DNA of 64,000 nucleotides from Lytechinus variegatus (lineage: Eukaryota > Echinodermata > Echinoidea > Temnopleuroida > Toxopneustidae): the NCBI RefSeq assembly GCF_018143015.1, contig NC_054741.1:44852092-44916091 (forward strand), read 5' to 3'. The first letter of the stretch is position 1; every line of letters begins with the position of its first letter. Position numbers and translations under genes: made by a program. Below are positions 1-9,775 of this stretch, one piece after another. The notes beneath the pieces were generated by a model, which saw only the letters and a program-made list of their open reading frames with translations, was not told where the DNA came from and made no database searches.

Positions 1-512
1 TAACGCTAAGAAGGTGAAGAGTCTGCTGTCGCTGAGCAGACACTAAGGCTGCAAGCATGAAAGTTTTCATAGTTAATTCATGAAGGGATAAGGATGCCAA
101 GGGCCATAATCCTCACATATAACCTAAAGACAGTTGTCACATCCCAGGTTCTTTCATACCTTGGTCTGAGAGGCTTCAAATAAAGATGGTAACAAGAGGG
201 TGTGTACTGAGACTAATACCATCTGACAAAGTCACTGAAGCTGCCAATGCTGATCTAGCTGTGTTAACTGCACTGTATCCTACTCTCTTGTACAATGAAC
301 TGAAGAATTCCAGCACATTACAGATGTTTGCACTGATGTAATTTTCCGTGCGTGACGAAAGTCCAACCTCTGGTTAATATAGGTAGCATACTGCTTAGTT
401 GTTGAGGGCCTCCATGCAGCAAGGATAATGTCTGCAGTCGATCTCGAAAGGCCCTTTTCTTGGAGGTCTTTCCTGACAAGACTTAGGATTCAAACAATCA
501 GTGGGTGATTAT
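1..512 (-). mobile_element. DIRS retroelement fossil, tyrosine recombinase part
   Basis: Read on the minus strand, this segment carries the N-terminal half of a DIRS-type tyrosine recombinase: an EKGLSRSTADIILAAWRPST-like core-binding segment followed by KQYATYI, then a decayed stretch ending in a VSAQR..TLHLL-like motif. DIRS elements integrate with this enzyme instead of a DDE integrase. The fragment is broken in several places and runs off the left edge. It is probably the same insertion as the RT/RNase H remnant at 7,061-8,125, split by the foldback and Tc1 elements. It looks old. The family call is from motif memory. Confidence 0.72.
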
Positions 513-514
513 TA

Positions 515-1717
515 GTCCGGCAGCCCAGGAGATTTATTCAACCGAAAGCCGGACAAGCAAATGACCCCATCGCTGGATGGCATGGACCCTGAAGTTTACA
601 AAAATGCATTGCTGCCGGGTTCTCTCCGTGGTCTTCCCTCCGAAATGACGTAATATATGACGTCACTACAAAACGGCCCTATTTCACCATTTTCCAGACA
701 TTCTACAAATAGCACGTAGTCAAGGGAGAATATCTCAGCCAAACCATGCTTGTTCTGTATGAAACTTTCAAAATATATTGTTCAAGTAGTGCACAAGCGA
801 TATGCAAAATTTCACAAACAGAAATTATTGTTTACATATGCAAATTACGTAATGGGATTTGCATATCATTAGTATCGGAGATTTCTTGCTTCAAAAATTG
901 TCGAAAATCGATTCAGAAATTTATTTTCTTTTTTAGTGTATTTTCTTTGATATATTTCCTCTCAAGCATAATATCATTCGCTTTATCTATATCTCTACTT
1001 TTAGAAATTATATGTCAGTAATTGGAAATGACATTATAGACTGTGATTTCAGCCCCCTTTTCAACATGGTGCGAACATAGAAATCGTGCGTTTTGGGCCT
1101 ATTTTCACCATATAGCTGAGGTGTGCGAACGATATGCCTACTTTATTGATGTTTCCTGCATTTTGCATGATATCAAAGCTTCCAAACAACATATTTTCCC
1201 CTTCATTATATCTCTGCTGATAAATAAATGATTTCGGCAAAGATTAATTGCCCACTGGGCAGTCTATAGACTACGTTTTCAGTCTAGTTTTCAACAATGA
1301 ACCTATACCATGTATATCATGTAACACTGCATTATTGTAGTCGAGTCGAAAATGGGAGTTCCTTTGCACCATCGTAATATATATATTTTTCACTTAACGT
1401 TTTTGTATTGCCTGAAGTGTCTAATTAATGAATCTTGATGTTCCCTTTGTAAAATCGTTTCCCAGGGGGTTCAAAATTGATATCTTTGGCGGCCCTTTTG
1501 GATTTTTTTAAAATGAAAAGTAATTATTTTCATATTTTTGCACAGAGTGTGACAATGGGACAATCTTAAATGAATACGCATCTCACTATGATTCGGATAG
1601 TAGAAATCGATTGATTTCATTTTCTGGACAGCTACTATATTTTGAAATAAAATTTATCCCGAAATTGGCATGATTTGGTCAAAAATGTGCATGTGCATTG
1701 ATATTTATCTGTTCAAT
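515..1717 (+). repeat. Foldback left arm
   Basis: Left inverted arm of the foldback element, from GTCCGGCAGCCC to the segment around GTGCATTGATATTTATCTG near 1,700. It matches the reverse complement of 4,514-5,710 almost continuously, with scattered substitutions and small gaps. Short open frames in it have mirror copies in the right arm and no recognisable protein, so they are not annotated as genes. Confidence 0.85.
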
Positions 1718-1869
1718 CATTAACATCAACAACTATTGCAAAATATCAGCATTCGACATGAAAGAGGATATAATGTACCGATAATACTGAAACGCTTCAT
1801 GAAGGGCAAATACCATATATTACTCGATATTGCGATAAAATGACACCAAAAAGCATCCTCTGTAACAGT

Positions 1870-3720
1870 AGATTTCTCTCTATCAGCTACATCATAAAGA
1901 AGTAAGGGTGCAACAAAGCCTTCACCCCCCCCCCCCCTGTATGCATGGGACCGCCAGAGTCTGCCATCCTTTTTTCGTATTTTGCCTATTTCTTGGAAAA
2001 TTCTACATTTTTGGAGCCCCATTGAAGGGGAAAGACGTTTCTGCTTTGCAGTAAAGTCATTTTAATTGTTTTTTAACCACTTAGGTATAAAAGAGTTTCC
2101 TCTATCTGCTACATATAAAGAAGTGCTGGTACAGCGAATCCTCTACCCTCTGGAGACTGCCGAAGTTACTCACCCCTTTTACGTACTTTACAAATTTATG
2201 GGAAAATATGCCAATTTGGAGCCCCAATTAAGGCAAAAAAACGTTTCTGATATGGAATGAAGCCACTTTCATTCTTTTGAAACTATTTGGAGATAAAAGA
2301 GTAGAGTTCCCTCTATCTGCTACATATAAAAAAGTGCTAGCATATTGAAGCATACCCCTTAAGGGAGCGTAGAAATCACCCACCCCTTTTTCATATTTTA
2401 CCTATTTATGGGAAAATATGCTATTTTCGAGCCCCCGTTGAGGAAAAAAGTGTTGCTGCTATGGCCATTTTTATTGTTTTTAAACTATATGGAGACGAAA
2501 GCGTAGAGATTCCTCTATCATGTCTATCTGCTACATATAAAGAAGTGCTGATGCAGCAAAGCCTACCCCCTCTGGGACTGCCAAAGTTACCCGCCCCTTT
2601 TACGTATTTTGCCAATGTATGGGAAAATATGCTATTTTCGAGCCCCCATTGAGGCAAAAAGTGTTTCTGCTATGTAGTAAAACCACTTTTATTGCTTTAA
2701 ACTATATGGAGACGAAAGCGTAGAGTTTCTTCTATCTGCTACATATAAAGAGGGGGCTGGTACAGCAAAGCCTACTCCCTCTGGGGACTGCTGAAGTTAC
2801 CCGCTACTTTTACGTATTTTGCAAATTTATGGGAAAATATGCTATTTTCGAGCCCCCATTGAGGTAAAAGCTGCTTCTGCTATGAAGTAAAACCACTTTT
2901 ATCGCTTTTAAACTATATGGAGACGAAAGCGTAAAGTTTCCTCTATCTGCTTCATATGAGTGCTGGTGCAGCAAAGCCTACCCCCTCTTGGGACTGCCAA
3001 AGTTACCCGCTACTTTTACGTATTTTGCCAATTTATGGGAAAATATGCTATTTTCGAGCCCCCATTGAGGCAAAAGTGCTTCTGCTATGTAGTAAAACCA
3101 CTTTTATTGCTTTTAAACTATATCGAGACGAAAGCATAGAGTTTCCTCTATCTGCTACATATAGAGAAGTGCTGGTCAGCAAAGCCTACCCCCTCTTGGG
3201 ACTGCTGAAGTTACCCGCTACTTTTACGTATTTTGCCCATTTATGGGAAAATATGCTATTTTCGAGCCCCCACTGAGGCAAAAAGTGCTTCTGCTATGTA
3301 GTAAAACCACTTGTATTTCTTTTAGACTGTGGATACGAAAGAGTCGAGTCTCTTCTATCTGCTACATATAAAGAAGTGCTGGCATATTTAAGCATACCAC
3401 CTTAGGGGTCGTAGAAATCACCTACCCCTTTTCCATATTTTACCTATTTATGGGAAAATATGCTATTTTCGAGCCCCCATTGAGGCAAAAAGTGTTGTTG
3501 GTATGTAGTCATGAGTAAGGCCATTTTTATTCTTTGAAACTACGTGGAATTAAAGAAGTAGACTTTCTTCTATCTGGTCCATATAAGTGGTTGCGCAGCA
3601 AAGCCTATCCCCCTTCAGGGGGTTCCCAAAGTCACCCACCCCTTATCCATATTTTTTCCAATATATGGGAAAATCTGCCAATCTTGCAGCCTCTGAAGAA
3701 GGTAGATGTTGACACCTTTT
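1870..3720 (+). repeat. Tandem array, about nine 205-212 bp units
   Basis: The marker CTATCTGCTACATATAAAG recurs near 1,887, 2,100, 2,312, 2,522, 2,731, 2,943, 3,151, 3,352 and 3,568 (first and last diverged). This gives a period of about 205-212 bp. Each unit also has a run like GGGAAAATATGCTATTTTCG followed by AGCCCCCATTGAGG. The units are more diverged at the array edges than in the middle, the usual sign of homogenisation by unequal exchange. Open frames across the array are by-products of the repeat. Confidence 0.88.
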
Positions 3721-4240
3721 TTACATGTAGCTGATAGAAAAAACCTATTTTATTTCCAAGTGGTTTTCAAAATCAAAACAAGCTTTACTATATAACAGAA
3801 ATGCCCTTTTGCCTGAATGGGGGCTCAACTTATTTTTCAGTAAAGAGGGAAAATAGACATAAAAGTTGGAAGAGTTCGGCAGCCCCTAAAGGGGGAAGGC
3901 TTCAGCGTGCTACCACATCTTATATGTAACTGATAAAGAAAATCCTACTTTGTCATCTTTATGTGGTTACAAAACAAAAACAAGGTCTTTACTGCCAGGC
4001 AGAAACACCTTTTGCCTCAATGGTTCTCCAAAATGACGAATTTTCCGAGAAATTGGCAAAATACGGAAAAAGGATTGGGTGACTTTGAGAGCCCCCGAGG
4101 AGGTAGGCTTTGCTATGCCCTGACGTTTTTATAATGTAGCTGATAGAAAAAAGCCTACTATTTTGTCTCTAAGTGATTTAAGGAAAAAATTGCATACCCA
4201 AAACAATTTTTTCCACATTGGGGGCTCCGAAAAGCACGAT
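3721..4240 (-). repeat. Inverted tandem units of the foldback core
   Basis: The same unit as in 1,870-3,720 appears here in reverse orientation. The reverse complement of the marker, TAGCTGATAGAAAA or a variant, lies near 3,730, 3,925 and 4,134, giving about two and a half to three units. Together with the forward array this makes the core an asymmetric inverted repeat. Confidence 0.82.
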
Positions 4241-4513
4241 ATCATAATAGTCAAGCTATACGGATAAGGGTGTGTTATGTAACCTTCTACTGGCTCTTGT
4301 GGGACTATGCGTTAAGGTGCATGCAAATGAAAATGCAGAGCAATGCCTCGATCCTCTATCTTTTTCAATAGATTTCATTGTTATAAAAGTTGCTTTGCGT
4401 AGAAAAAGACTTTTACCCTAATACACATGATATAAGTAATACATACCTTTCTATCGATCGCCAAGCACGTTACATGCATTTCTGCCTGTTAGGCACATCA
4501 ACAAAGGCGATGC

Positions 4514-5710
4514 AATTTTAAACAGATATATGTCAATGCACATGACCATTTTGGTTCAATTTTTTTTTTATGAATTCTTGTTTTTTTTTCAAAATATATT
4601 AACTGGACTATTCAGAAAACAATTTCAACCGATTTCTACTATCCAAATCATATATATTGAAATGCGTATTGATTAAGATTGTCTCATTGTCAGACTCTGT
4701 GCAATAAAATATGAAAATAATTGATTTTCACTTACAAAATCCAATCCGCCAAAGATATCAATTTTGAACCCCGTGGGACACGATTTTGCAAAGGGAACAT
4801 CAAGATTCATTAACTAGACACTTCAGGCAAAAACAAAAACGGTGAGTGAAAAATATTTTGATGGTACACAGGATCCCCCATATCCGACTCGACTACAATG
4901 ATGCAGTCATCACATAGCATAGGTTTGTTGTTGAAAAGTAGACTGAAAACGTAGCCTATAGACTGCCCAGTGGGCAATTAATCTTTGCTGAAATCATTTA
5001 TTTATCAGCAGAGATATAATGAAGGGGAAAATATGTTGTTTGGAAGATTTAATATCATGCAAAATGCAGGAAACATCAATAAAGTAGGCATATCGTTTGC
5101 ACACCTTAGCCATATGGTGAAAATAAACCCAAAACGCACGATTTCTATGTGCGCACCATATTGAAAAGGGGGCTGAAATCACAGTCTATAATGTCATTTC
5201 CAATTACTGGCATATATTTTCTAAAAGTAAAGATATAGATTAAGTGAATAATATTATGCTTGAGAGGAAATATATTAAAGACAATACACTAAAAAAGAAA
5301 ATAAATTTTTGAATCGATTTTCGACAATTTTTGAAGCAAGAAATCTCCGAAACTAATGATATGCAAATTTCATTACGTAATTTGCACATGTAAACAATAA
5401 TTTCTGTTTGTGAAATTTTGCATATCGCTTGTGCACTACTTGAACAATATATTTTGAAAGTTTCATACAAAACAAGCATGGTTTGGCTGAGATAGTCTCC
5501 CTTGACCACATGCTATGTGTAGAATGTCTAAAAAATGGTGAAATAGGGCCATTTTGTAGTGACGTCATATATTACGTCATTTCGGAGGGAAGACCACGGA
5601 TAGAACCCGGCAGCAATGCATTTTTGTAAACTTCAGGGTCCATGCCATCCAGCTATGGGGTCATTTGCTTGTCCGGCTTTCGGTTGAATAAATCTCCTGG
5701 GCTGCCGGAC
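4514..5710 (-). repeat. Foldback right arm
   Basis: Right inverted arm of the foldback element, the reverse complement of 515-1,717. It ends with GGGCTGCCGGAC at 5,710 next to TA. Just inside the end, the reading frame of the neighbouring Tc1 transposase gene runs about 25 codons into the arm before stopping, so the arm replaced whatever followed that gene originally. Confidence 0.85.
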
Positions 5711-5740
5711 TATATCCGGCTCGGTGTAAAAATGGCAGAG

Positions 5741-6722
5741 GTAAAAATGGCAGAATCTCTGACTCATGCTTTGGACAAGTTGTCTAGCGTAGTCCTGGGG
5801 AAGTTCTGTCCATTCCTCCTGCAGAGCTTGGATCAATGTTTGCCAATTGGTACATGTAGGAGGCTGTTCCCTTGATCTCACCAGTCTGCCAAGTTCATCC
5901 CTCAGATGCCTAATGGGATTGAGGTCCGGAGAGCATGCACACCATGGGATGACGTCAATGTCCTGCTCCTGAAGGAAGTTGGTGGTGAACCGTGCTGTAT
6001 GGGGTCTTGCATTGTCCTGTTGAAACAATGTGATGCCAGGATGTGCCTGCAGGGAAGGGAGCAGATGGGGTCTTAATACTTCATCAATATAGCACTGAGA
6101 TGTCAGATTACCTGCCAGGATAACCAGATGAGTCATATGGTTGGCTGATATGCCTGCCCACACCATCACAGAAGGTCCACACCACCGATCAACTTCACAA
6201 ATGCAACATTCTGCATATCGCTCTCCTGCTCTGCGCCACACACGCTCCCGTCCATCACTTGTATTGACGCAGAATCTGGATTCATCTGAAAACAATACTG
6301 CATTCCATTGTCTTCTGGTCCAGCTGCTATGCTCTCTGCACCACCTCAGTCTATTCCTTCTATGGATAGCGGTCAACTCCTGACCTCTGCAAGGCCGTCT
6401 TGATACCAAGTCCTGCTCCCTCAAACGACGTCTCACAGTATCAGCACTGATAGGGTAAACATTTTGGCAGCTGTTTGGTTAGCTAGATGAAAACGATCTC
6501 AAAGATGTCGAAGGAGAATCCACCTGTCCTGATTAGGGGTTGTGACCCAAGGCCTTCCCCTTCTTTGTCTGTCACTTTCAGTTCCAGTTTCCTGATACCG
6601 TGTGGCCAGTTGAGAAATTGCTCTGTGCGAACAACCAACACGTCTTGCAATTGCTTGATGACTTTCACCTGCCTCAAGCATTCCAATGGCCTTTAATCGT
6701 TGTTCATGTGTCAGACGTGGCA
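5741..6722 (-). pseudogene. Tc1-type transposase pseudogene
   Basis: This encodes a Tc1-family DDE transposase read leftwards from ATG at 6,722 (MPRLTHEQRLKAIGML). The first block, 6,499-6,722, is the N-terminal helix-turn-helix DNA-binding domain with AIARRVGCSHRAISQLATRY and a GRPWVTT-like GRPR-box. The second block, 5,741-6,436, carries the catalytic domain with FSDESRF (first D), QDNARPH (second D) and SPDLNPIRHLRDELGR. In active relatives the last motif reads NPIEHLW; here the third acidic residue is arginine, so catalysis should be lost. The two blocks are separated by an in-frame TGA after RHL and a one-base frame change before RRRLREQDL. The C terminus runs on into foldback arm sequence. 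Tc1 enzymes cut and paste at TA sites. The gene is a dead copy; the ends of its element were not found with certainty. Confidence 0.88.
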
Positions 6723-7060
6723 TGATTTTCCTGATGGAAGCTTGCTTAGACCAGAGTAAAGTACTGTCAAGTCTAAACAAGCTAATTGATTTCATTCTGA
6801 GAATTTGCATAATCGGAAGGAGAGCACACTCATGAACATCATTTTTGACAAAACAGGTGTTCACTTTGACATATTGGTTGCTAAAAAATGTCCATTCAGT
6901 GGCCATTTTTGCTTGGTGGAAAGTGCTTTTGTGTGGGACTTTTGATTCAGAGACAAAGATGCTATGCATGTCAAGTATTTCTTTGTTATGAAGATATTCA
7001 ATTGCTTATGTGCATGTGATTAGCAAGGGGTATTGTAGCACACCTGTATACAAAAATTGT
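6723..7060. other. Flank of the Tc1 copy, no gene seen
   Basis: This is the upstream, 5' side of the Tc1 transposase copy, between its ATG and the DIRS remnant. An open frame on the minus strand continues through it but has no recognisable domain and is probably the untranslated leader of the transposon. I could not pair a terminal inverted repeat here with the other side, whose counterpart may have been lost to the foldback insertion. Confidence 0.4.
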
Positions 7061-8125
7061 TTATATTAATGCCGTGAATTTTTGTGTGCGGCCTTTGACA
7101 GGGGTGGGTACTTTATTTTGCTGTCCAGTTAATGTCTCAACTTGAGCTTTAAGGCATGTTGCAAACAGGTCAATCTCTAGCTGACCATAGATATCACACA
7201 ATGTCCATTCTAGTTGGTCAGTAAAAGTATGTGATTTGCTGTCTGCAATAGTATTCTTCACACCTGGCAAATGACTAGCTGAGACCAAAATATCCCTCTC
7301 AGTGCACCAGCTCATAAAAACCTTAGCAAGTTCATTACATGATGAGGATTTTATTCCTCCATAATTGTTTATATAGGCAACTGCCGTGATATCTGACTGT
7401 AGGGACACATGTAAGATCGATAGCCAAAAAGGCTGCCTTAAACTCTAGATAGTTTCTCATTATTTTGCGCTCTAATCTCTTCTTGAGCATTCCATCGTCT
7501 GCCCAAATGACTGAACCATCAGATGCACCCCATCCTAAGCCAGAGGCATCACTTGTGATGTGCATAGTCGGGGCTTCCTTAGAGACACTTGAATTTGAGG
7601 ACTGAATGTTCAAGATCCACCACCTCAAGTCATCCTTAACAGCACTTGACACAGTCATAATGCGATCATAGTGACCTTTATTTAGCTTAAGAGTTCTCTG
7701 TTTCTCTCAAGCTCTCGATAATGTAACTGACTAAATTGAACTCCGGGAAGCTCCGTGAGATGTTCGGCTAGGCGACGGTCAATAGCTGCAATAAGCTTCC
7801 CAATCACTGTTGATACAAAAATATTTTAACAGGGCCAAAAAATAGTAATTGAGAACACATGTTGGCAATTTCGTGAGCAAGACTCTCTGTCAGCCTTACA
7901 TTCATGCTTAGAGATATCAGTACAAAACCCAGAAATACATTTCTTGTGCAGGCTTCAGGATTGACTTTTGGGGGTGGATGACGAAGCCAAGGTCAGATGA
8001 TTGAGCTGTGTCTCTTACAGCTTCTAGTGCTGCTATAGTTTGTTGAATGCTTTCACCTCATTCAAACTGCCGGTGATCACGAGCATTGAGATGTTCGGCT
8101 AGGCGACAGTCAATCAAACTGCACA
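7061..8125 (-). mobile_element. DIRS retroelement fossil, RT and RNase H part
   Basis: Minus-strand remnants of a DIRS pol gene. Near 7,980 the sequence reads LGFVIHPQKS in translation, the strand just after the RT catalytic core. Further on, 7,335-7,658 carries LRWWI and ITSDASGLGWGA (start of RNase H), and 7,061-7,408 carries SDITAVAYINN, SASHLPGV and a QLEIDLFATCL ending, all typical of the DIRS RNase H region. The fragment is broken in many places and is an old fossil. In a DIRS element the tyrosine recombinase follows on the same strand, and that part is found at 1-512, beyond the two inserted elements. Confidence 0.82.
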
Positions 8126-8748
8126 GTACAGCAACAGAAATGACTCCAAAATCTCCACAAAATATGAATACTTACAGTTACTAGCCACAAAACATGATCT
8201 CACCCCCACTTTGCTATGATCATGACAATCCAAACATCATTACTGCACGCAACTCCATTAAATTGAATTGAAAACATCACAAGCGAAGCTCAATTTTAGT
8301 GAAGTACCAACTACTAGTATAACATAGAAGGCAGCACAAGGCTGTGTGTTGCTGCCCTCTGCATTCGAAGATGTACAGCACGATATCAAAATAGCAGATA
8401 GGTGAAAGACATTGACTGCTCAGAACGATGCCCCCAAAATAATTGATAATACTTCATCCAACCTCAAAATAATGAAACATGAAAGGTGAGGATGTATTTA
8501 TGCTAAATATGTTTGTGAAAAGATGTTATGTAATTATTTACATCCGATGAACCCAGATTTTAAAGCATTCTTGGTACAATGGCAGATACATTAATTTTGA
8601 CTAACTCGAGTATGTGACATCACTATAATGCATAAAAAGTGCGTATTGATTATGTTCTTTTGTCGATAGTTACTGATATCTTTTAAGATATTTTTAGCGA
8701 TATATTGACAAAGAATTTGTTCATTGATAACAGCCCTAATAGTCATCT
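8126..8748. other. Unassigned stretch, probably decayed DIRS or intron
   Basis: AT-rich sequence with no open frame of note, no RNA gene and no clear terminal repeats. It lies between recognisable RT remnants and a DIRS terminal repeat, so it may contain unreadable DIRS sequence, but nothing in it proves this. Confidence 0.3.
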
Positions 8749-9063
8749 GATTTTCTTATTTACACGATTACTGGATGTGTTTATTTGGATCCCACCCTCT
8801 GTCCCTTTGCCTTGCGTGATGTCACGACTTTGAGGGCTCATTGGCAGGAAGTATATAGTGTGACCTTTGCTCTCATGGGGGTAACTGAGGTCGATATGCA
8901 TGGCTTGGTTCCCCGGTGGTGGTGCTACTGCGCATCAAATTTGTGAATTGCTTATTCAGGAGCGAGACATTAGAAATAGTAAGCAGATTAAATAGACACA
9001 TCCAGTTATCTTGTAAATAAGACAATCTAAGAAAATCAGCTACCGTAAGTATTTTCATAATTT
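8749..9063 (+). mobile_element. DIRS terminal repeat fossil next to a host exon
   Basis: This segment shares its layout with the right ends of the DIRS elements at 34,318 and 45,654: GATTTTCTTATTTAC near the start, CCTTGCGTGA in the middle, then ATCCAGTTATCTTGTAAAT and a closing GTAAGTATTTTCATAATTT at 9,045-9,063. The middle is diverged from those copies. Its orientation matches a plus-strand element, while the RT remnant to its left is minus-strand, so it may be a separate insertion reduced to one end. It stops 42 bp before the splice acceptor of the first cyclase exon. Confidence 0.72.
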
Positions 9064-9105
9064 GTGAAGATTTTTTTGTCTTGCTTTTCATATTTGTTTC
9101 CTTAG

Positions 9106-9288
9106 TTCATGCTCCTCCATGATGCCTCATTCAAGTACTACATGCTCTGTGTCTTCATAGTTTTTATTTGTCTGGTCATCTCACAACTACTTACACAACC
9201 AAAGCACCCTCTATTGTTTGCTGTATTCAGTACATCATGTCTAATACTTCTATTTCTTATACTTATTGCAATGGCGCAGTATATGAAG
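9106..9288 (+). CDS. Adenylyl cyclase exon: transmembrane segments 7-8
   Basis: A 183-bp exon (61 codons) bounded by a long pyrimidine tract with acceptor TTTCCTTAG and a donor GTAAGATC, entering and leaving in phase 0. The protein, from FMLLHDASFKYYMLC to IAMAQYMK, has two hydrophobic stretches separated by QLLTQPKHP. That matches the start of the second six-helix membrane bundle in class III membrane adenylyl cyclases, enzymes that make cyclic AMP from ATP at the plasma membrane under G-protein control. The identification rests mainly on the C2 motif in the downstream exon at 27,680 and on the compatible phases between exons. The exon lies 42 bp after a DIRS end. The vertebrate subtype cannot be assigned by eye. 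Confidence 0.82.
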
Positions 9289-9426
9289 GTAAGATCATTT
9301 TGAAACATAATATTAATATATAATCTATGCTTCAGATAGCAAAACATTTAGAGATAAAGTTCTAATTTTCTACTGTAAATCCAAATTTTGATATAATTTC
9401 ACACAGATTTTATTTGTGCAGAGGAG

Positions 9427-9575
9427 GTTGGCAAATGATGGGAATGATGATGATGATGGTGGTTGTGGTGGAGGTGGTTGTGTTGGCGGTTTTGATCATC
9501 ATGATGATTACATTGATGGTGAGGATGATGATGACGATAATAATGGTGATGGCAGATGATGATGATGACTTTATA
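9427..9575 (+). repeat. GATGAT-type microsatellite tract
   Basis: A stretch dominated by ATG/GAT/GGT triplets, imperfect, about 150 bp, in the intron after the first exon. It gives an artificial reading frame of methionines and valines and has no sign of being a gene. Confidence 0.8.
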
Positions 9576-9775
9576 CTACCTAAATTCTCCTCTGTTGAAC
9601 TGTTGAATTTCGTGTGGAAATTTGTTTATTTTTATGGCTTTCATATCAATGCTCATGTATATTGTGTGCTGGACGACATTTACTAATTTCTCGGAGTCTT
9701 TTCATGAATATAACTTGATTATATGCAACACTGCATTGTTCTGTCATGTACATGTAAGTGCTTTTCTCCATCATT

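Larger units (their letters stand above)
515..5710. mobile_element. Foldback (TU-like) element with 1.2 kb inverted arms
   Basis: The sequence starting GTCCGGCAGCCC at 515 recurs inverted, ending GGGCTGCCGGAC at 5,710, with TA immediately outside both ends. The inverted arms extend to about 1,717 and from about 4,514, roughly 1.2 kb each and clearly similar throughout. The centre is not coding: it holds about nine direct units of a 205-212 bp tandem repeat followed by about three units in the opposite orientation, so the whole 5.2 kb can fold back on itself. This resembles the TU foldback transposons known from sea urchins, although in those the tandem repeats are terminal. The element is presumably moved by another element's transposase; a Tc1-type gene lies directly next to it. 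TA flanks fit a Tc1/mariner-like mechanism but are weak evidence because they are so short. Confidence 0.8.

Noticed and set aside
1910-2000. C run and nearby frame as a regulatory or coding site
   Set aside because: It is a diverged edge unit of the tandem array; C and G runs are scattered throughout the window.
9414-9686. Methionine/valine-rich frame that looks like a membrane protein
   Set aside because: It is an ATG/GAT microsatellite read as codons, with no conserved motif.
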